From contig CAYZMG010000013.1 of NCBI GenBank assembly GCA_964479465.1, forward strand, positions 1 to 64,000: DNA of 64,000 nt, written 5' to 3'. Positions 1-7,866 of the stretch are shown here, one piece after another (position 1 is the first letter of the stretch; each line of letters opens with the position of its first letter). The position numbers were made by a program, and so were the translations under genes. This DNA is from CADCTB01 sp964479465 (GTDB lineage: Bacteria > Actinomycetota > Acidimicrobiia > Acidimicrobiales > AC-14). Under the pieces are notes generated by a model. The model worked only from the letters and a program-made list of their open reading frames with translations. It was not told the origin of the DNA and did not search any database.

Positions 1-126
1 CGAGCCAGAAGCGTCGAGGGCAAGGCCGCAGGACGAAGGCCCACTCTTCCCCGTGCGCCAAGGACGAGAACGGAGCCTTCGGCGGTTCTGGCCGGAGAAA
101 CGCGGCAATGGTTTGTGGTCAGGGCA

Positions 127-381
127 CTAGCTGCGCCGGCCGATGCCGGCGCGGTCGGCGCCGATGATGAGCACGATGGCTGTGACGATCGCGACGATCG
201 ATCCCAGGATGTTCAGCTCGAAGATGTCGCCCGTGCCGAGGGCGTTGGCGATCACGCCGCCCACCACCGAGCCCAGCACTCCGATGACCAACGTGGCGAC
301 GATGCTCAGATGCTGCTTGCCCGGCAGGAGAAGCCGGGCCACAGCCCCGACCACCAGACCAAAAACGATGAAACCGATCAT
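127..381 (-). CDS. GlsB/YeaQ/YmgE family small membrane protein
   Basis: An 84-residue protein starting MIGFIVFGLVVG with three hydrophobic segments separated by Gly-rich turns (GVLGSVVGGVIANALG). This is the pattern of the YeaQ/YmgE/GlsB (transglycosylase-associated) stress membrane proteins, and the length is normal for the family. The reading frame is open further upstream, but the Met at 381 begins the family-like sequence and has purine-rich AGGAAAG and GAGG stretches upstream. A second member lies at 7867-8145. The molecular function of the family is not established; stress or envelope association is family knowledge. Confidence 0.85.
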   Translation of the reverse strand: MIGFIVFGLVVGAVARLLLPGKQHLSIVATLVIGVLGSVVGGVIANALGTGDIFELNILGSIVAIVTAIVLIIGADRAGIGRRS

Positions 382-443
382 TCGAGCCTCACTTTCCTGT
401 TGAAGAGACAAACACCGATTCAGCCGTCGCCGTCGAAGGACAC

Positions 444-1754
444 TCAGTCCTCTCCGCCGGCGTCGGCCTGCTGACTGTGACCACCCGGCGCGTCCTTGGC
501 GTTGCGCTTCAGGCGGATTCGGGTGATGGCGTGGTGGTCGACGGCGAGGACGGTGGCCGTCCATCCGTCGATGGCCACCGAGTCGCCGGGCTTGTCCGGA
601 ATTCGGCCCAGGGCGGTGAGGACAAGCCCGGCGACGGTGGCGTAGTCCCCTTCGGGCAACTCCACACCGACATCGGCGAGGTCGTGTACCGGGAAGCTGC
701 CAGCCAGTAGCAGCGAGCCGTCGGCCTCGTACTCGACGCCGGCGACGTCCCGGTCGGTCTCGTCGTAGATTTCCCCGACCAGTTCCTCCAGCAGATCCTC
801 GACCGTCACGATGCCGGCACCACCGCCGTGCTCGTCGACGACCACCGCGAGCTGCTGGCGGGCCTCCTGCATGGCGCGCAGGGCATGGAGAACCTGGGCC
901 GTCTCGGGGATGAAGACCGCTCCCGAGGCCCGCTCACGCACTGGCGTCGTTTCGGCCCCGATCAGGTCACGCAGATGCACCACCCCGATCACCTGGTCGA
1001 GGTCGCCACCGTCGGCCACCGGGGCGCGGGAGTGCCCGCTGGCTACCAGCACCTCGAGAGCGTCGGCCGAGGTGGAGGCCGAGGTCAGAACCACCACGTC
1101 ACGGCGGGCCCGAAGCACCTGACTGAGCGTGCGCTCGGATATCTCGAAAGCCCCCGACAGGATGGCGCGCTGCTGGGGGGTGAAGGCCCGGTGGGCCCCG
1201 ACCATCTCCCGCAGTTCCTCCTCGCTGACCTCTTCGCGCTGGCGTCTGGGATCGCCGCCCATGAGGCGCACGGCCAGGTTGGTCGAGTGCGACAGCATCC
1301 ATACCGCGGGGCGGGTGAGGGCGGACAGGAAGGCCAGTGGCCGGGCCGCAACCAGGCCCCAGCGCTCGGCCCGCTGCATGGCTACTCGCTTGGGGGCGAG
1401 CTCGCCGAACACCAGGGTCACGTAGGCCAGTAGGAGGGTGACCACCACGATGGACACAGGGCGGGCTGCCTCGCCGAGGAATCCCAAGGGGGCCTCAAGT
1501 GGCTCGGCCAGGGACACCGCGGCGGTGGCCGAGGCCAGGAAGCCGGCCAGGGTGATGCCGATCTGTATGGTGGCCAGGAACCGGTTGGGTTCCCGGGCCA
1601 GGCGGGCGAGAACCTGCCCTGAGCCCCCACGGGCCTCAAGGCGTCGGAGCTGTCCCTCGCGAAGGGAGACGAGAGCCAGCTCGCTGCCGGCGAAGGCAGC
1701 GTTGGCCAGGACGAGTACGGCCACCAGCAGCAGCTGGGGCAAGATGCCTTCCAC
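444..1754 (-). CDS. CNNM/CBS/CorC hemolysin-family membrane protein
   Basis: 436 residues with the standard three-part layout. An N-terminal CNNM transmembrane domain (about 1-175, several hydrophobic helices, GELAPKRVA motif) is followed by a CBS-domain pair (about 205-330, with SRAPV and VVVDEHGGGAGIVTVEDLLEELVG-type sequence) and a CorC/HlyC C-terminal domain (about 345-420). The family includes Mg2+/Co2+ efflux-associated proteins; the old name hemolysin is misleading. The gene is complete, starts at ATG and stands alone. Role as a divalent-cation transporter or its regulator is inferred from the family only. Confidence 0.9.
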   Translation of the reverse strand: MEGILPQLLLVAVLVLANAAFAGSELALVSLREGQLRRLEARGGSGQVLARLAREPNRFLATIQIGITLAGFLASATAAVSLAEPLEAPLGFLGEAARPVSIVVVTLLLAYVTLVFGELAPKRVAMQRAERWGLVAARPLAFLSALTRPAVWMLSHSTNLAVRLMGGDPRRQREEVSEEELREMVGAHRAFTPQQRAILSGAFEISERTLSQVLRARRDVVVLTSASTSADALEVLVASGHSRAPVADGGDLDQVIGVVHLRDLIGAETTPVRERASGAVFIPETAQVLHALRAMQEARQQLAVVVDEHGGGAGIVTVEDLLEELVGEIYDETDRDVAGVEYEADGSLLLAGSFPVHDLADVGVELPEGDYATVAGLVLTALGRIPDKPGDSVAIDGWTATVLAVDHHAITRIRLKRNAKDAPGGHSQQADAGGED

Positions 1755-1832
1755 GGGCGGTGCTCCTCAGGAGACGACGGATGAAGGGCTGCGAGCTACC
1801 CCGCCGGCCGCCCGGCGGAGCGGCGTCGACGG

Positions 1833-2198
1833 TCAAACGGGAAGGAGAGGTGGCGGCGCGCGGCTGCCCCACGGCGAGGACCACGCCAGCTGGGGAGCCG
1901 GTACGGCTCGATGTGTCGGCCTGTGGTGGCGACCCAGCCCAACGGCGACGAGAACGGCCACCACCGCCGGCGCAGTGGGCAGCTGCGGAGGCCGGCGGGA
2001 GAGGTCGCTGCGCCGGTAGGCGTCGGCGGTCGAGGGGGAATGGCCAGCGGCCACGACCGCGACCGTGACGACGCCGGTGGCCCCCTCGGGTGGCGCGTCG
2101 GCACTGAGCGCCCAACCCGCAGCCAACACCAGCACCGCCAGTACGCCGAGCATCGCCGCCGCGACCAGGAGCCGGCGGGGCCTGGATGAATCGGTCAC
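1833..2198 (-). CDS. hypothetical membrane-anchored protein
   Basis: 121 residues from a GTG start. A basic N-terminus is followed by a clear TM helix (LLVAAAMLGVLAVLVLAAGW), a short hydrophilic stretch, a second hydrophobic run near residues 77-88 and an Arg/Pro-rich tail. The tail looks like out-of-frame composition, so the true gene may end earlier or contain a frameshift. It lies 118 bp downstream of the lanC-like gene on the same strand and could belong to that operon, but nothing proves it. No family recognised. Confidence 0.4.
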   Translation of the reverse strand: MTDSSRPRRLLVAAAMLGVLAVLVLAAGWALSADAPPEGATGVVTVAVVAAGHSPSTADAYRRSDLSRRPPQLPTAPAVVAVLVAVGLGRHHRPTHRAVPAPQLAWSSPWGSRAPPPLLPV

Positions 2199-2316
2199 GA
2201 GGGCATCGATGATTGCTGTCCGGAGGTCGACAACGATGGGAGGCTACCCGCATTCCCTCCCGGGCAGGCAGCATTGGAGGCACTCGATGATGCGGCGACG
2301 GACGAGGTGACGCGGG

Positions 2317-3597
2317 TCACCAGTCGAAGGGAAGGGCGGGCGACGGGAGGGATGACGGGTCGGCGAGGCGCAGGAAGGTCGCGCCCACGCCGGCCAGTCC
2401 CAGCATGAGCCCTGGTGTCTCTCCCCCACCAGGAACGCCGCAGGCGATGTCGCCGGCCGCGGCGTCCGTGCCGTTGAGCGCCCACTGGGCCAGGCGCCGG
2501 CCGTGGGCAAGGTGGTCGCCGTCGCCAGTCATCTCGCCGGCCAGAGCGTGCAGTTCGGCCACCGAGCTGACGCCATGGCACAGGGAAAGGTTGCCCGCGA
2601 AGGAAGGCGCCGCCGCGTCGGCGCTCACGGCCCTGAGGGACCGCATCGTCGCCGCGGTGGCGGTATCCAGGGCGGCGGCCGCCTCGGCCAGGACGGTGGG
2701 GTCCCCGGTGCGCCGCCACGCCAGCAGGCGGGCCACGCCGATGCCGCCGGCGCCGTGGCACCAGAACGACGGGTGGTCGGAGGGCGCAGCGCGAAGATCG
2801 GGCCAGTTGCCCGCCGCCCGGTCGAACCACGAGCGCTCGTAGCGCTCCGCCTGGTGCGCCCCCTCCGCGAACCGGTCGTCGCCCGTGGCCGCGGCCAGCA
2901 TGCCAAGAGCGACGGCCGGGCCCGACGCGCCGTGGCCCAGACCGCACAGGCCCGGCCAGGCCGGGTCGGGCGCCGGCCACGACCAGCCCTCCGGGGCCCG
3001 CTCGGCGGCAGCCAGCAGACGCTCGCCGGCCACCGCCGCCGCCCCGGCCAGCGTCGGGGGCGCGCCCGGCCGGCGGGCGAGGACGAGGAGGCCGACCACC
3101 CGGCCGGCGTCGCCCCCGATGAGGTCCGCCCCGCCCGGATCGCTGGCGACCGGCGCCCCACCGCCGGCGCACAGCGCGGCCACCGCCTCCCCCAGGCCGC
3201 CGGCGCCGGCCCCGATGGCACCCGCCGCGGGATCGTCGCCCAGCATCCGGGCGACGCTGGCGGCGGCCACGGCGACCCCCAGGGCGCCGGTGTAGAGGCC
3301 CGTATCCTCCGGCGTCTCGCCGGTGCGGTGCAGGCTGTGGCGCACGGCCCCGATGGCGGCGCGGCGGACGCCGGCGTCGCCGCCGGCGCGCCAGGCGTGG
3401 GCCAGGAACCAGGCGACCCCGCTGGTGCCGCTGTAGAGGTCGGCGCCGACCGGCCGGTGCACGAGCTCGCCGTCGGGCGGCGTACCCGGGCCCTGGTCGA
3501 TGTCGTCGCCCGTCCAGGTGCAACGGTCGTGGTGCCACACCGCCTCGGTGACCATGCGCCGGGCGATCGCGAGGCCGACATCGCGGCACGACGTCAT
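2317..3597 (-). CDS. LanC-like lanthionine synthetase cyclase
   Basis: 426 residues of helical-repeat sequence with repeated Gly-rich turns (YSGTSGVAWFLAHA, YTGALGVAVA, GLGHGASGPAVALG, WCHGAGGIGVAR, LCHGVSSVAEL). These are the hallmarks of LanC cyclases. The zinc ligands known from NisC-type enzymes are present: Cys280 in WCHG and Cys340-His341 in LCHG. His222 in GHGASG fits the active-site His. LanC enzymes add Cys thiols to dehydrated Ser/Thr to form (methyl)lanthionine. The ATG overlaps the stop of the HopA1 gene (ATGA at 3594-3597), so the two are translationally coupled. The frame is open further upstream but that part is non-homologous. Last gene of the operon starting at 7366. Substrate is inferred (see 5783-5998). 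Confidence 0.88.
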   Translation of the reverse strand: MTSCRDVGLAIARRMVTEAVWHHDRCTWTGDDIDQGPGTPPDGELVHRPVGADLYSGTSGVAWFLAHAWRAGGDAGVRRAAIGAVRHSLHRTGETPEDTGLYTGALGVAVAAASVARMLGDDPAAGAIGAGAGGLGEAVAALCAGGGAPVASDPGGADLIGGDAGRVVGLLVLARRPGAPPTLAGAAAVAGERLLAAAERAPEGWSWPAPDPAWPGLCGLGHGASGPAVALGMLAAATGDDRFAEGAHQAERYERSWFDRAAGNWPDLRAAPSDHPSFWCHGAGGIGVARLLAWRRTGDPTVLAEAAAALDTATAATMRSLRAVSADAAAPSFAGNLSLCHGVSSVAELHALAGEMTGDGDHLAHGRRLAQWALNGTDAAAGDIACGVPGGGETPGLMLGLAGVGATFLRLADPSSLPSPALPFDW

Positions 3598-4505
3598 CCC
3601 GGCGGCCAGGAGTGGTCCTCGGAGGCGCCCGGGTTCAGGTGGGGCCGCCGGGGATCGATGCCTCCGGCCACCAGCCCGGCCTCGGCGGCATCGACCGTGC
3701 GACCCCGCTCCAGTCCGGCCGCCAGCAGCCGACACCGGTGCTGGCCGAAGCTCTCGCCGGTCTCCGGGTCCTCAGCCACCGCCAGCCCCGGTCGCAGGCG
3801 CAGGGCCAGGGGTGGTGTCGCCTCGCCGAGCAGGGCGGCCACCTGCCGGTGCGCCGCCATGAGCACCGGCCGGAGTCCGGCCGCGTCGGCCCGGCGGACG
3901 TACAGCACCGCGCTGTCGGGTCGAACCGCGCCGGGGACCGACACGGCCTTGAGCCCGTAGGCGGCGCCGGCGCCCTGAAGGGCCGAGGTGATGGCGCCGA
4001 CCAGCGCCGGCAGGGCCGGCGTCGGGGCGTTCCAGTAGTAGCGCACGACGCCCACCGGCCGGGCCGTCTCGTCCCAATCTCGGCCGAAGGTGAACCAGAA
4101 CCCGCCCGGATCGGCGTGGTCCCGCCGGGCCGTCACCCGCACCGCGGTACCGGGTACCGGCGGCAGGCACGGCCCGCCCACCGGCAGGACGTCGACGCGG
4201 TGCAGCACCCGCCGGCGGCCCTCGCGCACCACGCCGACCCGGCCTTTGGAGGAGACGGCGGCGACCGACCAGCCGTCCTCCCACCGGCCGGTTGCCGCGT
4301 CGGCGGCTCGCAGCGCGTCGAGCAGGTTCTCCGACGCCGGCGACCGCGGCCCCGGCGCGGCGTCAGGTTCGTCGCCGCTTTGGCCCAGGTACCAGGTGAC
4401 GTACAGGTGCTCGGCCAGGTCGACGGCGTCGTCGACTCCGGCGGCCGCCTCGACGGCGGCATGCAGATCCCGCCCGACCGGCGAGGTGTTGAGGCCTACG
4501 GTCAC
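3594..4505 (-). CDS. HopA1-family (LanY/TvaD-like) putative phospho-Ser/Thr lyase
   Basis: 303 residues matching the HopA1 family by its landmarks: LYVTWYLGQ near the N-terminus, GVVRYYWN mid-protein, LKAVSV and the SAVLYVRRADA strand, and FGQHRCRLLAAGL near the C-terminus. In class V lanthipeptide and thioamitide clusters, HopA1 proteins act with an APH-like kinase to eliminate phosphate from phospho-Ser/Thr, giving dehydroamino acids. The GTG start overlaps the kinase stop (GTGA at 4502-4505) and its own stop overlaps the LanC start. That places the lyase exactly between kinase and cyclase. Lyase role here is inferred from family and context; the pathogenic effector name HopA1 is historical. 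Confidence 0.8.
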   Translation of the reverse strand: MTVGLNTSPVGRDLHAAVEAAAGVDDAVDLAEHLYVTWYLGQSGDEPDAAPGPRSPASENLLDALRAADAATGRWEDGWSVAAVSSKGRVGVVREGRRRVLHRVDVLPVGGPCLPPVPGTAVRVTARRDHADPGGFWFTFGRDWDETARPVGVVRYYWNAPTPALPALVGAITSALQGAGAAYGLKAVSVPGAVRPDSAVLYVRRADAAGLRPVLMAAHRQVAALLGEATPPLALRLRPGLAVAEDPETGESFGQHRCRLLAAGLERGRTVDAAEAGLVAGGIDPRRPHLNPGASEDHSWPPG

Positions 4506-5590
4506 GGCGGGCGGGGCCCGCCCGCCGTCGCCCCGGCCCCCACCGGCAGGCCGCCGAGCCAGCGGCCCAAGAGGTCCGGAGCCTCGACGAGTGATGCGGC
4601 CAGGCCGAGCAGGGCCACACCCGACTCGAAGCCGCTCTCCCCGTCATGCGCGGCGAGCTGGAAGGCGTTCTGGACCAGGCGGGCCGGCACCAGCGCGGCG
4701 CCGGCGTCGAGGTCCTCACCACCCGCCACCTGCGCGTAGGCCGACCCGAAGGAGCCGAGGAACCAGTCCAGGCATGCGCACAGGCGGCCCAGGCCCTCGG
4801 GCGCCAGCAGGCCGTCGCAGTTGCCGTGGTCGAGGGGAAGGACGGCGTTGAGAAGGGCGTCGGCCACGGCACCGGCGATGTCCCACGCCGGGTCGCCCAG
4901 ATCGACGAACTCCCAGTCCACCAGGACGACCCGGTCCCGCCGGCCCGGCACGATCAACGTGTTGTCCCACCGGATGTCGCCGTGGATGACCCCGCGCCGG
5001 CGCCAGCCCCTCCGCAGCTCGCCGAGCCGGCGGCAGAGGCCGGTTCGGTCGGCCACCTCCCGGGCCATGCGGCGCAGGGCCGGGTACTCGGCGACGAACG
5101 GCGGTTCGTCGGGTGTGGCCACGGTGAGAGCCCACGGCTCGGCCCCCCGGAGCGGGAGGGCCGACCAGTCGATCCGGTCGGCCATGCGTCGCCACCGGGC
5201 CAGTGCGGCGCCGAAGAGGCAGGCGGCGGAACTCGCCGGCCCGCCGGCGCGGATCCGCCGCTCGAGGGTCTCGGCGCCGTCGAGGGCGCCGAGCACCAGG
5301 AGGTCGTCGGCGGCGGCCACCAGCGCGGGCACCGGGAGGTCAGCCGGACCGACGCCGTTGGCCGCCAGCGCCCGGTAGAACGCCCGCTCCAGCGCCGGGT
5401 CGCCCTGGCCGACGGGCCGGTCGGCCAGGCACGCCTTGGCCGCGACCGGCGGGCGGTCGCCGGCCGTCACCAGGTACACGCTGTTGGAGCGCGAGACGTC
5501 GTGGAGTGACACCTCGCCGTCGACCACCTCGGCCGGCGACACCAGCCCGGCATCGAGCAGCCGGCGCAGGACCGCAGCCCCTCCCGGCAC
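4502..5590 (-). CDS. APH-like protein kinase (putative lanthipeptide LanK)
   Basis: 362 residues of the aminoglycoside phosphotransferase fold. Lys52 sits in VAAKAC with Glu69 as its likely partner. The catalytic loop HGDIRWDN carries Asp205 and Asn210, and VDWEF (Asp225) is the metal-binding DFG equivalent, so all catalytic residues are intact. APH-type kinases paired with HopA1 proteins phosphorylate Ser/Thr of precursor peptides in class V lanthipeptide and thioamitide pathways. Starts at GTG 24 bp after the protease stop, and its stop overlaps the HopA1 start. A generic small-molecule kinase is the alternative, but the neighbours argue for RiPP modification. Confidence 0.8.
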   Translation of the reverse strand: MPGGAAVLRRLLDAGLVSPAEVVDGEVSLHDVSRSNSVYLVTAGDRPPVAAKACLADRPVGQGDPALERAFYRALAANGVGPADLPVPALVAAADDLLVLGALDGAETLERRIRAGGPASSAACLFGAALARWRRMADRIDWSALPLRGAEPWALTVATPDEPPFVAEYPALRRMAREVADRTGLCRRLGELRRGWRRRGVIHGDIRWDNTLIVPGRRDRVVLVDWEFVDLGDPAWDIAGAVADALLNAVLPLDHGNCDGLLAPEGLGRLCACLDWFLGSFGSAYAQVAGGEDLDAGAALVPARLVQNAFQLAAHDGESGFESGVALLGLAASLVEAPDLLGRWLGGLPVGAGATAGGPRPP

Positions 5591-5614
5591 CGCCTCAGCC
5601 GGCCGGCGCCGGCG

Positions 5615-7366
5615 TCACTCCGGCCATTCGCCCGACCAGTACTCCTCGCCCTCGCCGCCCTCCTCGACGCCCGCCCGATGCCAGTAGTAGGTGATCCCGG
5701 CGTCGTCCCCGGCCCCCTCCTGCCCAGCGCCGAAGCCGGGCCCGGGGACGGGCTCGCGCCGGGGTAGGCCCGGCGTCGGCGTACACATGCCGAAGGCGGA
5801 GGGGCAGGCCAGCGACTGCTTCGGGAAGCACGCCGCAGCCACGGTCTTGACCACCACGCATCCCGGGTTGACAACGGTCTTGATGACACACGGCTGCAGG
5901 GTGCTCTTGACCGGGCACAGGGTGATCACGCTCGGCCCGCACGGAATTGCCACGCTGACCTTCACGCACGGGGTGGCGAGGCTCTTGATCGTCACCGGCC
6001 CCCGCAGGCGGTCGAGGGCCGCCTTGGCCCGCACGATGCCCGCCCCGCTGTGCTGGTCGAACCCCGCCGGGCCGATGTCCTTCGCCGTGGCCTTGAGCGC
6101 GCTCTTGATGCCGTCCTGGGTGGCGCTCGGCAGCGCCTGTTTGTACAGGGCGACGACGCCGGCGACGATCGGTGTGGCCGCCGATGTTCCGCTGTCGCTG
6201 CCGAAGTAGCCGCCGAAGTGGGTGATGCCGCAGAAGTCCGGCTTGTTCGGGTCGAGCGCCGCCGGCCCCTGGCTGCTGTAGCCGACGAACTCCTCGTTCT
6301 TGTTCACCGCGCCAACAGTCATGACCCGGGGGTGCCCGTTTGCCCCCCAGATGCTGCGCCCGGGCCCGGAGTCGCCCCCGCACCGCCCGTCGGGGCACGT
6401 GTCGCCGCAGTTGCCGGCGGCGAACAGGATGATGATTCCCTCATCGAGGAGCTCGACGACCTTGCGGGTGAAGGGGTGGTTGGGGTTGCTGGCGTAGGAG
6501 GTGTCCCAGCTCTCCCGGAAGATGCCCCAGCTGTTGGAGAGGATCTGCGGCGTTCCGTTGGACCGGAACTGGTCGAGTGCCCACTGGAACGCCTGGAGCG
6601 CCTTGCTGATCGTGCCCGGGGAGTTGGCGGCGCCGGAGATGCGCATGTCGTAGATCTGGGCCTCAGGCGCCATGCCGAGGACGTCGGTGCTGCACATGTT
6701 GCCGTGCTCGCCCCAGGCCGCGGCCTCGGTGCCCCACGAGGCCACCGGCCAGCCGCCGATCACGCGGGGGATCCGGCGAGCCGTCTGGCCGGCGATGACC
6801 GGCCGGCCCTGGGCGGTGATCCCACCGTCGACCACCCCGACGACGATCCCCGCGCCGCGGAAGCCCTCGGCCCAGATCGACGACACGCCGAGGTAGTTGG
6901 CGACGTCGGCCATGCTCCCCTTGGCCACCCCAGGGGCACAGTCACACGGCGGGATGGGACAGGCGAAGGGGGCGATGATCGTGTCCGGCCACACCGAGAT
7001 GACGTCGGGCCGGGCTGACAGCGCGGCCAGCGCAGCGTCGTCGGTGACCGTCGCCCGCACCACGATGCTCTGGCCGGCGCCGAAACCCGAAAGGCCCATG
7101 CCGCCCTGGGCCGTGTTGCCGATGGGCACCGGCTCGAACTCCTCGTCGAGGGTGAAGCCACCGTCGGAGAACTCGCGCACCGCAGTCATGGCGAAGGAGC
7201 CGGACACGCCGGGCGAGGCCAGCATCTCCACCAGCACGCTCAGCCGGCCGTCGGCGTCGCGCGCCACCGGCGGCTCGTCGGTCCCCCCGTCGCCGTTGTC
7301 CGCGCCCTTCGCCGCCGCGCGACCTCCACCCGAGCGTGCGCCGCGCCCGCGTCGTGACTCTGCCAT
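5615..7366 (-). CDS. Subtilisin-like S8 protease with fused Cys/Ser/Thr-rich tail (candidate lanthipeptide precursor)
   Basis: 583 residues. Residues 1-40 are hydrophilic with no signal peptide. Residues 42-138 form an inhibitor-I9-like prodomain. Residues 155-455 are a subtilase domain with complete catalytic residues: Asp180 (VVDGGI), His221 (EHGN), oxyanion Asn319 (AAGN), Ser395 (GTSAATP). Residues 457-528 hold eight Cys spaced 7-10 residues apart among many Ser/Thr, followed by a Pro/Gly/acidic tail ending EEYWSGEWPE. A strong AGGAGG ribosome site precedes the ATG. It is the first gene of an operon with kinase, HopA1 and LanC enzymes. Inference: the tail is the modified core and the protease part may act as leader and self-processing enzyme. 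Alternatively the protease simply matures an unseen peptide. Protease call is firm; fused-precursor role is a hypothesis. Confidence 0.85.
   Translation of the reverse strand: MAESRRGRGARSGGGRAAAKGADNGDGGTDEPPVARDADGRLSVLVEMLASPGVSGSFAMTAVREFSDGGFTLDEEFEPVPIGNTAQGGMGLSGFGAGQSIVVRATVTDDAALAALSARPDVISVWPDTIIAPFACPIPPCDCAPGVAKGSMADVANYLGVSSIWAEGFRGAGIVVGVVDGGITAQGRPVIAGQTARRIPRVIGGWPVASWGTEAAAWGEHGNMCSTDVLGMAPEAQIYDMRISGAANSPGTISKALQAFQWALDQFRSNGTPQILSNSWGIFRESWDTSYASNPNHPFTRKVVELLDEGIIILFAAGNCGDTCPDGRCGGDSGPGRSIWGANGHPRVMTVGAVNKNEEFVGYSSQGPAALDPNKPDFCGITHFGGYFGSDSGTSAATPIVAGVVALYKQALPSATQDGIKSALKATAKDIGPAGFDQHSGAGIVRAKAALDRLRGPVTIKSLATPCVKVSVAIPCGPSVITLCPVKSTLQPCVIKTVVNPGCVVVKTVAAACFPKQSLACPSAFGMCTPTPGLPRREPVPGPGFGAGQEGAGDDAGITYYWHRAGVEEGGEGEEYWSGEWPE
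5783..5998 (-). other. Predicted modifiable Cys/Ser/Thr-rich core segment of the S8 protein
   Basis: Codes for residues 457-528 of the S8 protein. Cys occur at 467, 476, 484, 493, 503, 513, 521 and 528, often after Pro or Ala (ATPC, AIPC, LQPC, NPGC, AAAC). About 13 Ser/Thr lie between them, with Val/Lys alternation (IKSLATPCVKV, VIKTVV, VVKTVAAAC). This quasi-periodic (about 9-residue) pattern with Cys and Ser/Thr interleaved resembles a multi-ring lanthipeptide core and is not a usual subtilase extension. The reading is from the sequence; that it is phosphorylated, dehydrated and cyclised by the three downstream enzymes is inference. A disulfide-rich or metal-binding domain is the alternative. 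Confidence 0.5.
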
Positions 7367-7434
7367 GCCGCCTCCTGTTCACCTGTGGGGGCCGGCCCCT
7401 CACCGACGCAGCTTCGCAGCCGGGGGTCAGGAGG

Positions 7435-7776
7435 TCAATCGGCTCCGACGTCGGGCCGGAAGGGGGCGATCGGGGTGTCCCGCCACACCCGCACGACCGG
7501 GACGTCGCTGGGGTCGACATCGTCCGCAGCCGTGCCCCGGACGATGTAGGTGGGCGACGCGGTGCCCTGGCCCATGGGCACGGGATCGAAGTCCTCGTCG
7601 ACGACGAAATTCGGCAACTGCCGGGCCACGGCCAGCGCGTCCTGCGCCGACATTCCGGGACGGGCCTCCACCTCCAGCATCACACCGTCGCCCCCGCCTC
7701 GCGCCGGCGGCCGAGGCTTGATTCCGCCCCCGTCGTCGGGACCGATCCGCGGCGCGTTGGGGTTCTCCGTGGGCAC
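7435..7776 (-). CDS. Stand-alone homologue of the S8 protease prodomain
   Basis: 113 residues from a GTG start, 68 bp upstream of the S8 gene. Its second half repeats landmarks of that protease's prodomain: FVVDEDFDPVPMG versus FTLDEEFEPVPIG, TYIVRGTAADD versus SIVVRATVTDD, and VVRVWRDTPIAPF versus VISVWPDTIIAPF. It therefore appears to be a free prodomain, with no catalytic domain or signal peptide. Free I9-type proteins can inhibit or chaperone subtilases, so an immunity-like or timing role for the neighbouring protease is plausible. It may instead be a duplication remnant. Start chosen because GAGGGC precedes the GTG and no better in-frame start is visible. Confidence 0.7.
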   Translation of the reverse strand: MPTENPNAPRIGPDDGGGIKPRPPARGGGDGVMLEVEARPGMSAQDALAVARQLPNFVVDEDFDPVPMGQGTASPTYIVRGTAADDVDPSDVPVVRVWRDTPIAPFRPDVGAD

Positions 7777-7800
7777 GCCCTCATGGTACCGCCGGAGGCA

Positions 7801-7846
7801 AAACAGCCACCGCCGGGCATCCCTCTGCGAGATGCCCGGCGGTGGC
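7801..7846 (-). terminator. Strong hairpin terminator/attenuator after the second GlsB gene
   Basis: A perfect 15-bp inverted repeat (GCCACCGCCGGGCAT and its complement, 7806-7820 and 7832-7846) with an 11-nt loop. Read on the minus strand it is followed by GTTTTG, the form of a Rho-independent terminator. It lies 20 bp after the GlsB stop. It also lies only about 30 bp before the prodomain gene start, leaving almost no room for a separate promoter. It may therefore act as an attenuator between the two genes. Confidence 0.7.
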
Positions 7847-7866
7847 CGGTGGGACGGGTGGAGCGG

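Noticed and set aside
1..126. Possible 3' end of a plus-strand gene at the left edge
   Set aside because: No frame with protein-like sequence or family motif could be followed; I see nothing assignable here.
2503..3960. Long plus-strand open frame (485 codons) opposite lanC and hopA1
   Set aside because: Composition is Arg/Gly/Ala/Pro-rich without domain pattern, and it lies opposite genes with clear family motifs. A GC-rich shadow.
3594..4505. HopA1 similarity as a type III secretion effector
   Set aside because: No secretion genes are present; in bacteria with kinase and LanC neighbours the family acts in peptide modification.
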